A stretch of 64,000 bases of DNA from Rhyacichthys aspro (lineage: Eukaryota; Chordata; Actinopteri; Gobiiformes; Rhyacichthyidae): assembly GCA_036850595.1 (NCBI GenBank), contig CM072149.1, forward strand, positions 844,001 to 908,000, in the 5' to 3' direction. Shown here piece by piece: positions 1-10,959 of this stretch (the first letter of the stretch is position 1; each line of letters starts with the position of its first letter). The translations under genes were made by a program, and so were the position numbers. The notes beneath the pieces are model-generated. The model had not been told where the DNA came from. It worked only from the letters and a program-made list of their open reading frames with translations, and did not search any database.

Positions 1-1217
1 TTATTAAGTCCAGGTTGACTAGTTGACTTGTAAATAGTTTTTTCTTGACCAAGTCCAAACAAAACCCTTTTAAAAATGATTACGCTGGCTGTGTCTAACT
101 CTACTAACAGATCTGCTCCAATAATATTAGACTAGAGCAGCTCTTAACTCTTCTTCCTCCACAAAACAGGTTTAGAAGCTGAGAAGGAAGAGGTTAAATG
201 GGTCCCAAACTAAAAAAAAAAACAAAAAACAGTTCAGATCCTGGTCAGACTGGGTAGATTCTTCTTCTAAACTTTCGATCAGCAGCCTGATTCCTCTCCG
301 CAAGGTTAGCTTCTAGTAGCTTCCCCAAGCTCTATATATTATTAATGCATGCTGCTCTCCAAGGTGGCAGTGACAAATAGGGAGTTCAATTCACTGACTA
401 GCGGTGAATGTACTTTTTAGTTATGCTTGAGCATGCCCCAGTCCATACTGCTGCCAGTTAAAAGATCTCTCTTTTTCTTCTACTTTTCATCCCAGTTTGT
501 GAAGGAGTGGGGGACTGACCACAAAGAAAAATGAATATAGACTGTTTTCTAATCTAATTTAAACAAGTAATGATTTTTTTTATTTCAAAATCAGTTACAT
601 TGAAATGAAAAACTTGTAAAAACAAACGTGTAAATTATTATTTTTGTACAAATTGGGTCCAAAAAGCCATTGTACTGACAGTGATTTGAACTTTGTGTCT
701 CTTTTGGATCTTACACTGTTAATGCTCAGTGCGTTTTAGTGCCATTACATCCTGACAAGCTTTATGACGGACGTGTTTGCTGCTTGTAAAACGTGACAGT
801 TACAGTGACGTGGCGATAAAGCCTAGGTAAGCACGAAATAGACTTCTTTCTCCGCCGCCAGGGACAGCATCTGCCAAGGTTAACCCACATCGGCGTGACT
901 CTCCGGGCTTCCACCTCTCTCTGACGGCTCTACCTGAATGTGACAGCAAAACAACACTCTGCTCACGTTAGCTCACAACAAGCTGGGCGCCTGCAGCCTG
1001 ACAGGCACTTTCACAGATAAGACACTCTTACCTGGAAGTGGCTGTGGGGATAAACACAGAGCATATGTCACACACTCGACACCTTTATCCAGCAGCTTCT
1101 GGGTGAGGGCTGCTCCTGCTTCACCTGTTGGGCAGCGGTTGGATAAACACGGCATAAAAATAGGATCGGATGATTCATTCGCTACCGCGGAGGGCTGGAG
1201 TGTATCTATGCTATACT
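1..1217. other. unique non-coding DNA, no gene seen
   Basis: No repeat family, RNA or coding exon is recognised. The second half (about 760-1210) is richer in CpG and contains TGACGTGG, a CRE-like hexamer context. Short open frames overlap on both strands near 1100-1260 and show no known domain. Confidence 0.5.
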
Positions 1218-1897
1218 CAGGGTTCCCACGGGTGCTTGAAATCATACCATACCATACCAATTTTATTTATAAAGCGCTTTTAAAACTGTGCAGCCGGCCA
1301 AAGTGCTGTACATAAGCAGGAAAATAGAGGAGATAAAACCAAAACACAGTACAATACAAACACAATAAAACTGTGGAAGACATAAAACAAAATAAAAGAT
1401 AACGTAAAACACGCAATTAATAAATAACTCAGGTTAAAAGCACAAAAGAACAACAGAAAGATTAAATAAATCAATCAATAAATAAATAACCACCTCTCAC
1501 TCTGAGTTAAAAGCCAACGAGAAAAAGTGCGTTTTTAAAAGTGATTTAAAAATAAAAAAAAAAGAATGGTCTCCACGAAGTTTACGTTTTGTTGTGCTTG
1601 AAAATGCTTGAATTTTAAGTGTTTTCAAGGTTGTAAATGTCCTTAAATTTTGTGCTTGAAAGTTTTTGTGTTGCTTTCAATAATTCACAAACTCACCGAG
1701 TAATTTTATTGGACGCTTCATCCAATAAATGAACAACTTATTGATCACACAAGTTTCATTTATTTTTTTATGCCACAATGGATTTAAATGAGGAAAAACT
1801 ACATTAGGTCTATATGTATGTCAATATGTAATTTACCACAGTTGTAAGGTGCTTGAAAAACATAAAAACACACCTTGAAAGTGCTTGAAAAGTGCTT
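1218..1897 (+). mobile_element. B1: dispersed element with CAGGGTTCCCACGGG start, split by a LINE end
   Basis: The left end CAGGGTTCCCACGGGTGCTTG is at 1218-1238. The body resumes at about 1594 with repeated GTGCTTGAAA words and matches the copy at 7695-8047 across its length (shared landmarks TTATTGGACGCTTCA, ATGCCACAATGG, CACACCTTGAAAGTGCTTG). The right terminus is lost after about 1897, where the complete copy continues to GAACCCTG. I know this as a common teleost interspersed repeat but cannot assign its superfamily. The interval 1244-1593 is foreign. Confidence 0.7.
1244..1593 (-). mobile_element. LINE 3' end inserted in B1
   Basis: Read on the minus strand, this ends in a core like AAGCGCTTTATAAATAAA followed by a short pentamer tail (GGTAT repeated). 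This layout is typical of fish LINE 3' ends. The rest is A-rich and degraded. TGCTTGAAA occurs on both sides (about 1233-1241 and 1595-1603) and may be a target duplication, although the host element contains that word anyway. No coding sequence remains. Confidence 0.55.
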
Positions 1898-3653
1898 CTT
1901 CTCAGTTTTGTGGTTGTTTCACTCTGACCTAAACCCATATCTTTTTGGTTTCCACAACACTGTAGGCTAGGCTGGTTAGCTCAGCACTGACGAGGCCATT
2001 GAGATGAGTGGTCAGCCATTTTCAGGCTGCGTGTTATGGCTGTTATCTGTCAGTGTCAAGTTAGCAAATATCTTTGAGCAATTCTTTGTAAAGTTTGCTG
2101 ATTTAACAGGTTTTAAACAGTGATAAAGCAGGTGAAAACGAGCACCAAGTACACAGTGACTCTACGGTAGCTATAAAATGTTTGTTCGCTGCGAAAACTT
2201 TGATAAACCTTATTATTTTGAGTCTTCTTCACTAGCTGCTAGTATTCTTGTCAGTTTTCCACAGACCCTTACCACGCTCCGTTATGCATCTGCCGTAAAA
2301 AGGCCTTTAACTTATTAATATGTGCTTGACGCTTGGGTTAAACTCTGTTAGAGCATCATTTACAGGTTACTGGTAAAGTTCAAGCGAAAATAAACCTCTC
2401 GCAGGAGCGGGTCAGGGCTTGAAGAATCCCCCCCCCCCCTTCCTGTCTTCACCTCCAGCCCCCTCCCCTCCGCCTCTGTCTTCATCCGAGCCGAGCGCCG
2501 TGACGCGAGAAAACCCACTCTACAGCTGTTCCCCTGTTGATCAATTAAAAACATGCTTTGGTGAAATAATTAGCTGACATTTGCTCCTACTTAACAGATG
2601 TTTCTGCCGATTCTCTGTGTAAAAAAAAAAAAAGTACAGAGGTGGAAGAAAAGGAAGGAAGGCGGCGGTGGTGGAGGTGGTGGTGAGGGGGGGTCTGCAC
2701 TTTACGCCACAAAAAAGGTTGCGCTTGCATTTCAAAGTTGCGTACTGTTTTAATGCAATTACGAGAGGTGGGCTGTACAGAAATGATCTGAATGTTGATC
2801 ATCAGAGTTAACTGTCGTCTACGTAATTACCCGGCAATTAGCGTCACGTTACGGCGATATTATTGGCATTAAGCAATTCATTGACACCAAATGTGGATTG
2901 TTGTGATTTACCATTTCACCGTTTGTCTCCTCTTTATTGTATACTTTGTATTTGATGTTGTTTGGAACCAAAATGCAACGCTCCGTGCTTTGATTTGAGT
3001 TGTATTTTCACTTGGCTACTGCCTTTGAAGGCTCCTGGAGTTAGAATATTGATTTGGATCTCTCTTAGAAAACAAACAGAAGGATGTGCTTTTCTTTGTT
3101 GATATGAGAGATTATGTATTTTCTTGAGCTGGGATTGCGAAAAATGTATATATGTTATTGTGTTTTGTTGTTGATTGTTAAAGGTTCAAGAAGTCCGGTG
3201 TTTAAAAGTGTTACGTTGAAGAAGGCTGCTTGGTGTTTGTTGTTTGAAGGTGATAGGAGATACTGTCGTAGCCGAACCAAATGGAAGCGCAATGTGAAGC
3301 TCTGCAAAAAAGCACTACATAAATGCATGCCATTCACCGTATATTCAAAATGAGTTTTATTTTAGCAACAAGACAGAGAGAGCATTTCTTAAATAAATTA
3401 CATTACATTTCTGTTTTGGGTAAGAGCTGCTGTCCTCAGGCTTCTTATAGTAAAAGTAAAGATGCATCGGTCTTTTCTGAATGAATATAATATGAATGTC
3501 TGCATAAAGACTCACAATCCTTTGCACACTGTTCATGAATTATGCTATTTTTTGCACTTTTATTTTCATGGCATTTACAATCTCTTGAGAGTTCGCAGCA
3601 AAACAAATTTTCCAGATTGGAACAATAATGGAACTTTGAACCTTTCTTATATA
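1898..3653. other. unique non-coding DNA with small simple repeats
   Basis: Holds a C run at 2428-2439, an A run near 2621-2632 and a purine/GGTGG-rich stretch at 2636-2695. The block 2800-2900 has several homeodomain-core words (TAATTA, CAATTA, TTAGCG) and CpGs, so it could be a conserved non-coding element. No exon is recognised; an open frame at 3114-3353 shows no family signature. Confidence 0.45.
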
Positions 3654-4784
3654 CAGTGCAATGAAAAAGTGTTTGCCCCCTTCCTTATTTGTTTTTGCAC
3701 ACTTAAATGTTTCAGATCATCAAACAAATTTAAATAATAGACAAAGATAACTAGAGGAAACACATAATGTAGTTTTGAAGTCATGATTTTATTTAATAAG
3801 GGAAAAAAAGCTATACAAACCTACCTAGCCCTGTGTGATAATGTAATTGCCCCCCTTGGTAAATCGTGACTTAAAAAAAAAAAAGAAAAGAAAAAAAAAA
3901 GGAACTGACATCTATCAGTCTAGAAAGGGTTACAAAGCCATTTTTAAAGCTTTGGGACTCCATCCAACCATGGTGGGAGCCATTATCCACAAATGAAGAA
4001 AATGGTGAACCTTCCAAGGAATCGGAGACCTATCAAAATTACCCAAATAGCGCAAAAAAGAACCCACAACATCTAAAGAACTGCAGGCCCCACTTGCCTC
4101 AGTTAAGGTCAGTGTTCATGACTCAAGCATAAGAAAGAGGGGCAGAAATGGCATCCATGAATACCAAGGCAAAAACCACTATTGACAAAAAGGGGGAGTT
4201 TGGCCAAAAAAAAAACCTTTGGGAACTTCGGGAAAATATTCTGTGGACTGAAAGACACTTTTTGGAAGGTGTGTGTCCCCCGTTCCATCGCCAACATTTC
4301 AGAAAACAATCAAATGGTGGTGGGGCTGCTTTGCCGCTTCAAGACCTGGACGATTTGCTGTGATTGATGAACCATTGAATTCTGCTCTGTACCAAAAAAT
4401 CCTGGAAGAATCTTCGGCCATCGTGACCTCAAGCTGAAGTCCACCTCTGAATGGCTTCGAAAAAACAAAATGAAGGCTTTGGAGTGGCCTAGTCAACGTC
4501 TGGACTCAAAAACCCTCCAATGTGATGAATTAAAACAATTCTGCAAAGAAGAGTGGACCAGTATTCCTCCACAGTGATGTGACAAACTCATCGCCAGTTA
4601 TCGCAAACGCTTGATTGCTATTAGGTTTAGGAGCAACTACCTTTACTACCATAACTTACAAACTGCATTTTGTGTTTACTTGAGTTATCTTTGTCTAATA
4701 TTTAAATTTATTTGATGATCTGATACATTGAAGTGTCTCAAATACGCCAAAAAAATAAGAAGAAATCACTTTTTCATGGAACTG
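3654..4784 (+). mobile_element. Tc1-like transposon, degraded
   Basis: The left end CAGTGCAATGAAAAAGTG follows TA (3652-3653). The right end near 4784 is a diverged inverted copy (CACTTTTTCATGGAACTG). The subterminal segments are also inverted matches: TTTCAGATCATCAAACAAAT on the left and ATTTATTTGATGATCTGA on the right. Long subterminal repeats flanking a transposase relic are characteristic of one teleost Tc1 group. The element is non-functional. Confidence 0.85.
3900..4625 (+). pseudogene. Tc1-like transposase remnant
   Basis: A decayed DDE-type transposase that in life would bind the element ends and cut and paste it. Recognisable pieces run in order on the plus strand: the N-terminal helix-turn-helix start at about 3900, a middle piece near 4100-4160, the ILWT motif at about 4236, and the C-terminal YRKRLI-like end at about 4596-4618. 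Frames change repeatedly. At the LWT motif the usual following acidic pair reads Glu-Arg, so the catalytic aspartate is lost. The segments expected to hold the other two catalytic acidic residues appear deleted (around 4435 and 4500-4510), judged from what I know of the family. Assignment is firm; activity is excluded. Confidence 0.8.
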
Positions 4785-6142
4785 TCATTTTAATAATCAC
4801 TGAAGTTATTGTATTGAGTAAAACATTGTGGAACCAATGGCGCAGAATGAAAGCGGATGTCAACCCGTTGTCCATCGACCTTTTTCTCTTCACTATTCGT
4901 GCGCAGAGCAACACCGATGCGTGACAAAACATATATCCACTCATACTTCCATTCATTCACTTGTGCACGTACCGGAGTGTCATCATTAATCAAACCTCCA
5001 CGGTCCTGTGCCGTGGTGAGGCAGACTGAGGCAACACACGGAGGCTGAGGGGTGGGGCGGTTGGCGGTTGGCGCACGAGGCTGCTCTAATGGCGGGCACT
5101 TGTCAGGATTAGGCCGACGGGGGCTGTAAAATCTACGGCTGATGAGGTGACTAGCTCTCGCTCTCGGCTCCAGCGCCTTACAGATTTGCCCACCTCTCCG
5201 GAACACCCCCCACCCCACCTCCGCCTCCTTCCCCCGACGCTCCCTGCTCTTTTTGAAGTTTGACTGCATGCTTGGGTGCCGTCCGGCCGAGCCTCGACAC
5301 TTTCTGTTTAAGGCTAAATTGGCTGATTTCATTACCATTCAGGTGAGGATTCGGCGCCAGAGTCTTCCACTTAAAGGAAGCGGCTCCTCGGATGGGAAAA
5401 AAAAATAAAAAATCAAATAAAAAATGGGGCTGCAGAAGAATGTCAGTGCGGAGCAAAGCAGGTGCAAAAGGTTTAAGAAACGCCGAGCCAACTCCGGCAG
5501 CTAATCCCCGAGATATTTAATGAACTTTTTCTCTTACAGCGCGTCTGCTAATGCCCGAAAGCCATGGACTTACACGTAGCACAAGCAAAGACCCTGATAA
5601 GAGTTTTTACATACCTGTAATGAGGTTTTAAGAGTTTGGCCCTCAATTCGGAAGAGAATGATTTGATTGTACAGCCCTCTAAAGCCCAGGCCAGGCTTTT
5701 TTTGTGAAATACTGTTATTATTTTTGAGAAACTATTGGGGGTGGATGTGTAGTTTCTGCAATGCCTCCAGTGTTGGTAACCTTTTCTATGCTCCTCTTTT
5801 ATGATTTTCATCTGGCTGATTTATTAACACACTGCTGCACAAGTAAAAAGAAAAAAAAAATGTAGGGAAGGGAAAGGGAAGATGTAACGAACAAGGCTGG
5901 CTGTCAAAACAAATGGGAGGTCTGAAAAATAAAGCTTTCTTGCTGCCAAATTACCTTCCTGTCCATAATTCTTGAGATTTTTCTGAAGTGAACAGGCAAG
6001 CAGGGAAGAAGAAGAACAAAAAAAGAAAAGAAAAAAAATCACCATATCCCCAGGCTATTGCTTTTGCTCCAGACGTAGAGAAACAAAATGAACTCCCAAG
6101 TTCAGGTTAAGGCTCAGCATAGCCCCGAGCTTCTGCAGCAGA
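4785..6142. other. unique non-coding DNA with a GC-rich block
   Basis: The interval 4960-5350 is GC-rich and carries CpGs. A 182-codon open frame on its minus strand (4790-5338) is low-complexity and matches no family I know. A-rich and G/A-rich tracts lie at 5395-5425, 5840-5880 and 6000-6040. No splice-bounded exon is recognised. Confidence 0.4.
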
Positions 6143-6169
6143 CCCCCCCCCCCACACACACACACACAC
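6143..6169. repeat. (C)n-(CA)n microsatellite
   Basis: A run of about 11 C is followed directly by about eight CA dinucleotides. Confidence 0.9.
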
Positions 6170-6419
6170 CTCGCATCTACTCATCCTGCAATCAACAAAG
6201 TGACAGCACTATTTACATTACTGCCTTGCACTTAAGACTAACCTGCTGTCAGAAAATCATGTTAATAGCAGTCCCGGACCCAAATTTTATAGCATGACTG
6301 CGATTGAAAATTTGTTCTTGAAAAAAAAAGAAAGTTGGACAAGTTCATTGCGAGGCATACGTTAAATAATCTGCAGTCGTTGTCCTATGTAAGCGACAGA
6401 TTTATTAATATATTGATTT

Positions 6420-6911
6420 TATTGATTTTTTTTTTTTTGTCTGATCAAAGACAAAATGACATGTTAGCAACCGGGATTGTAGCATAATCCATACATTTTT
6501 TTTTTTTTTTTTTTTTGCATTTGCTGATGCTAATGTGCCATGTAAACATAGTTACTGATACCTCTTTTGTATGATTAGCGTATTATTTTTACATGCCTGG
6601 CACATAGAACATTATCACTGTCCAAGCAGTCTTTTGTGACAGGTGACATTTCATATATTGATATCAAATGGCAATAAATGTGTGATTGGATAAGTCTAAA
6701 GATAGGTACAAAACCATTTAATATAACGTTTTATTATTTTTTTTATTATTATTTTTTTTATTAAATGCCTCAAACGCAGAACTAAAAATATGTGCATTTC
6801 TTCACTATTTTTTTTTAATTTTTTTTTTAATATGTGCATTTCTTTACTAAACCTTTTTTTTTTTTTTTAATATGTGTATTTCTTTACTAAAGCTTTTTTT
6901 TTTTTTTTTTT
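6420..6911. repeat. T-rich low-complexity region with a triplicated 40-bp unit
   Basis: Long T runs occur at about 6425-6439 and 6498-6516. From 6789 a unit starting TATGTGCATTTCTT and ending in a T run is repeated three times (starts 6789, 6831, 6871; spacing about 40 bp). The third copy has one change (TATGTGTATT). Confidence 0.8.
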
Positions 6912-7079
6912 GGTTTAAACCCTATATATTTTAAATCTGTGAAATACATACACTCCATTTTTACATTTTAGGACCCAGGGTTGGTAAACAGCCACTCTCC
7001 AAAACACCTCATTACTGCACCTCACACATTCTTCATAATAAACAGGGGCTAGATATCAGAGCTGGAGTTTTAATTGTAC

Positions 7080-7380
7080 CTTACACATGTTGTCTGTCTG
7101 ACGCGATGAATATTGAGCGGCGGCTTCGCGAGCGAGGAATATTCATAGAATTTGTGCCCGTCTGGCGTCATGTGTCACATCGGCTCTGGATCAGCGCCGC
7201 GGAGCCCGAGGGTCAGGTGTGAGGTTCAACACTTGTGCACAAATCAGGATGACCTGTACCGCCCGGGGCCACGACACCAAGCACCGAGAAGTGACAGAGG
7301 CGGGCCGCTAACGCTGCAGCCGGGAATCATGGGAAGGCACATCTGGGTCAGGTGTACAACTCACTGGGCTTGAATTCAAT
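7080..7380. other. CpG-containing unique block, candidate conserved non-coding element
   Basis: Sharply higher GC and CpG than the T-rich DNA before it, with a short inverted arrangement (GAATATTGAGCGGCGG ... GCGAGCGAGGAATATTC at about 7107-7143). E-box words CAGGTGT occur twice. No start, splice or domain evidence supports a gene. The regulatory reading is inference only. Confidence 0.3.
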
Positions 7381-7694
7381 ATTTTAATCTCAAAACAATG
7401 TCAGGCTAAATATAGACATGGGATTTATTTATTTTTTCTTTTTTTTTTCTGATACAAAATGTTCTGCCAGCAGGGCCAATGGAAATTATTCACATACAGT
7501 AGCTTAGTTGGTATTATGTCTCTGGAATGGAATATTTTAATGAACCTGACACTGTGAAGTATACTTTTTTGTTGTATTTTTTTATTGACCTGTGATTGGC
7601 TGAGAGTAGTGGACGTCAAAATAGCTCTGTATATGTAAAAGTAAAGTGCATAGATACAATAGAACACAGATCATTTTACAGTGCATGATGCTAA
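7381..7694. other. unique AT-rich DNA
   Basis: No feature recognised apart from a T run at about 7436-7448. Confidence 0.4.
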
Positions 7695-8047
7695 CAGGGT
7701 GCTTGAAATTTAATCAAGTGTTTTCAAGGTTGTAAAAGTCCTTGAATTTTGTGCTTGAAAGTGCTTGAAATTCTGATTGTGTTGCTTTAATCATTCACAA
7801 ACTCACTGAGTCATTTTCTTGGACACTTCATTCAATAAATTAACAACTTACTGATCACACAAGTTTCATTTTTGAAGTATTTAACAGATTAAACAAACTC
7901 TTTTTTATGCCATAATGGATTTAAATGAGAAAAACTACATTAGGTATCTGTGTATGTCAACATGTAATTTACCGCAGTTGTAAGGTGCTTGAAAAACATG
8001 AAAACACACCTTGAAAGTGCTTGAAAAGTGCTGGAATTTGAACCCTG
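7695..8047 (+). mobile_element. B2: complete dispersed element with CAGGGT/ACCCTG ends
   Basis: Starts CAGGGTGCTTGAAAT and ends TTTGAACCCTG, so the outer 6-7 bp are inverted. A 6-bp direct repeat TGCTAA abuts both ends (7689-7694 and 8048-8053), consistent with a target duplication. The body is rich in CTTGAAA words and matches B1 and B3. At 353 bp with no open frame it is non-autonomous. Superfamily not certain. Confidence 0.75.
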
Positions 8048-8058
8048 TGCTAATTATT

Positions 8059-8264
8059 GTTATTGCCTTCGTAGCTTAGCTGGTAAAGTGTGTGCTCAAG
8101 TCATTTTTTCCCCTTTACTCTCTTTTCTATGATCTACATCTGTCTTTACAGTCATCTTAAAAATAAAAAAAAACTGTGAATAAATTTACCTTCAACAACA
8201 AACATTCTTTCTGGCTTCAAAAATGGCCCAGATTTGTTTATGTTACACACATTTACCTTTGAAT
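8059..8264 (+). mobile_element. C1: tRNA-derived SINE, box B deleted
   Basis: The head TTCGTAGCTTAGCTGGTAAAG fits an RNA polymerase III box A (TAGCTTAGCTGG). Compared with C2 (9630-9848) it lacks about 35 bp after GTAAAGTGTGT, removing the box B region. The two copies then share a body of about 150 bp with landmarks TTCTGGCTTCAAAAATGGCC and CACACATTTACCTTTGAA. It starts about 12 bp after element B2. Confidence 0.7.
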
Positions 8265-8634
8265 CCAAACCCGATTTGCTGCTAAATGCAAACAGACAGT
8301 TTGTTTAGTTATGCAAATGAGCCATGTGCATTTCAAACTGAACCTGGTCAGAACACAGCATAAAAGGGGCCACTGGCTGGCAATTTTTCTTTGTTGCTAA
8401 TGTAGTGTGCATGGGACACGAGACTGAGATAGAATAACAACAAACAAACAAAAAAGCAAAACAAATACACACGAAAAACAAAAAAAACTTTGTCCAGTGA
8501 TGTCTTTTTCAGAATGTTTTAGCTTTTTTTGCTGCACACCAGATTAGCTCAGACCAGATTAGCTCAGAGTCAGAGCCTGGGTCACTTTTTCAAACTCCAC
8601 AACTACATTTCTAATATAAGAAAGATTTGTTTTG
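8265..8634. other. unique non-coding DNA
   Basis: Only a short tandem duplication (ACCAGATTAGCTCAG, twice, about 8539-8570) and A-rich tracts at 8440-8490 are seen. Confidence 0.4.
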
Positions 8635-9245
8635 TTATTTTTTTCCATTCAGGCAGGCTGCCACAAAGTCTAAAATTGTGACGGAGAGCTGTGTCTGTAT
8701 GAAGAGACGCGAGAAATGAAGAAAGTGCCAGAAGAGAACAGCATCAGTGGCTGTGTCTGTCCATCCGTGACAGATCAATAGGGCGACCGAGCATCCGCCG
8801 AGCCGCCTCTGCGACGACGAGCGCCGCAGCACAGAGCCAGAATCAGTCCGGGGTTTGAGGGCGCGCTGGTCCATCATGGAATGTCAGGCCAATAAAATGA
8901 GTTGTCTCCGGGAAGCAGATCGATGGCTGACATAAGAGCGGCGAGCCAGCGCCGAGCCGCTGAAGGGGGGGCGGGGGAAAGAAAAGGGAGCGGGTTTCCT
9001 AAAGTTATTACCTCCACCTCTCTGTCAGAAATCACGGCTTGATGCATTACATGTGTTCCCTGTTGTGTAGTGTGTGTAAGAGGCGCACAAACAGAGGGGA
9101 ACAGGATGAAAAATGCACTTTCCGCTCCATCCGTCTCCGGTTTACACCAGTGTTTCCCACGGACAGCCGCGGCGCCCCGGCGAACTTCACTTTGTAAATA
9201 GGCATCACTCACAGCACCGCACCGCTCCTCTCCACAACTCAACTA
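8635..9245. other. CpG-rich unique block, candidate regulatory element
   Basis: CpG-rich for about 600 bp between AT-rich flanks, with no repeat homology inside the window. Open frames exist on the minus strand (8635-8877 and 8874-9242) but have no recognisable domain. A conserved enhancer or CpG island is possible; this is inference. Confidence 0.3.
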
Positions 9246-9629
9246 TTTACATTTTCTACTTTTCCCTATGGTATGCAACGTAATCAACTCCACGGCTCAG
9301 TGAAGTCTGCTCCGACACTCCAGAGTGGACTTAGAGTGTTAAGACCACATCCAGAAAGACACTTTAAATGTTTGAATTGTCTTTAAATGCATATCTACCT
9401 TGTTATTTCTTAGCATCTGTGTGGTGTTAATGGGGTACAAATTGTTTTTAGGTTTAAAGGATTAGAATATCACCATCCATTATTTCAAAAAGCTCCAAAT
9501 TAAGATGAAAATTAAATCTATTCAAGAAGAAGGCATAAAGTTGGAGATGATAGGGTTTTATATTCACAAAAAGTGCAAAGTGGGGCAAAATTACACATTA
9601 ATATTTTTGTATTAAAGATTGATTTTCTT
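9246..9629. other. unique non-coding DNA
   Basis: No feature recognised. Confidence 0.4.
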
Positions 9630-9848
9630 GTTATTGCCTTCGTAGCTTACCTGGTAAAGTGTGTCCCACATGAAGCAGAGTAACCTGGTTGAAAACATGG
9701 CCCAGGTCATTTTTTTCTGTCTGTCTTTACAATCATCTTAAAAAATACCTGATAAATAATAAAATAAATGTTACCTTCAATGACAAACATCCTTTCTGGC
9801 TTCAAAAATGGCCCAGTTTTGTTTATGTGACACACATTTACCTTTGAA
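9630..9848 (+). mobile_element. C2: tRNA-derived SINE with boxes A and B
   Basis: Same family and orientation as C1, about 1.6 kb downstream. Box A-like TAGCTTACCTGG lies near 9643, and a degenerate box B, GGTTGAAAACA, near 9689, about 45 bp later, which is tRNA-like spacing. The 3' body matches C1. I do not recognise the family name. Confidence 0.7.
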
Positions 9849-10536
9849 TTAATTAAAAAATGCAAGATTGAGCTGTGAACATATTAACATTCTAGTTTAA
9901 TATTTCTTTTTTTTACATTGTGCTTTCCATATTTGCTGAAATGAGCTTGTGGAAATGTCAACACATACAGCACACATCCATAGGGGTCAGGTGGGCACTG
10001 TACTGTTTAGAAAGAGAGTCGCCAGTGCATCACAAAAGGACAGCGTCTTATCTACAAGACAAAAACTTGAAAGGCTCCGTGCATAAAATGTTTGACAGCG
10101 GAGGTAAACACTGCAGCGCACACAGCCATAAACCCAGCGCAGCATTAAACAGGTTATCACAGAGCCCATAAATCAAGCTCAAAGACGCGTTACGGGACTC
10201 GCATAAATGCATCGACACTATTGTTATTCCTAAATGAGCCGCTGCTGAAAATGTTTGGCATTTGTAAAGGCGGCTGTGAGGAAGCCTGTGAGCGGAGGCA
10301 GGTCCTGGCTGTTATCGCCGCAGATTGACACCTGTCACGGCACATTCTGAGCCCGAGAAGGAGACAGTGACAGACAGGTCAGTGCGTCAGACCTGAGGTA
10401 GCACCCAGCAGATTCTGTTAACCCACTGACTCATAGGTTAACATTTAGCATGTGACAAATAGGTCTTTTATGCTTAAAAAAAACAACAACAACAAAAAAA
10501 ACAGAAATGAAAATAGAAAATGCAAGCAACACCAAC
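9849..10536. other. unique non-coding DNA
   Basis: The part around 10070-10400 carries CpGs and may be a conserved element. Overlapping short open frames on both strands near 9920-10170 have no signature. Confidence 0.35.
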
Positions 10537-10731
10537 ACTTTAATTAACTTTAATTTAATTTAATTTAATTTGATTTAATTTAATTTAATTTAATTTAATT
10601 TAATTTAATTTGATTTGATTTGATTTGATTTGATTTGATTTGATTTAATTTAATTTAATTTAATTTAATTTAATTTAATTTTATTTTATTTTATTTTATT
10701 TTATTTTATTTTATTTTATTTTTTTATTTAT
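10537..10731. repeat. pentanucleotide array in blocks (TTTAA, TTTGA, TTTAA, TTTTA)
   Basis: Almost 200 bp of pentamers. The repeat word changes in blocks: TTTAA, then a run of TTTGA (about 10608-10645), TTTAA again, then TTTTA. One-base variants expanding in phase imply successive slippage. Confidence 0.95.
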
Positions 10732-10959
10732 ACCTCTGCTGGACATGTTAAATTTGGCTTCTATCCCTATTTATTTGTACATTTATTTTGCCTCTGCTTA
10801 CATTTTTACTTTTTATTCTACTTTTATTTCTTTTCATCCTATTACTCTTATTTTGTACTTTGATTTCTGTATTTTTGCTCTTTGTGGCTTCAACCGGGGC
10901 CTGAGTACTAATTTCTGGTATGACAATAAAATTCCTTTAAACCTTGAATCCTTGAATAC
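10732..10959 (+). mobile_element. probable LINE 3' end
   Basis: T-rich sequence ends in GACAATAAAATTCC and a short direct-repeat tail (CCTTGAATCCTTGAATAC). This pattern is common at the 3' ends of fish LINEs. The adjoining pentamer array is upstream, not at the tail. Short open frames here are by-products of T-rich sequence. Confidence 0.5.

Noticed and set aside
4790..5338. 182-codon open frame on the minus strand
   Set aside because: Low-complexity Arg/Pro-rich sequence in a GC-rich block, no domain, and it runs over the Tc1 end. Composition is a sufficient explanation.
8059..8130. tRNA gene at the C1 head
   Set aside because: Box B is deleted and the sequence is repeated at 9630 with a shared non-tRNA body, so it is a SINE.
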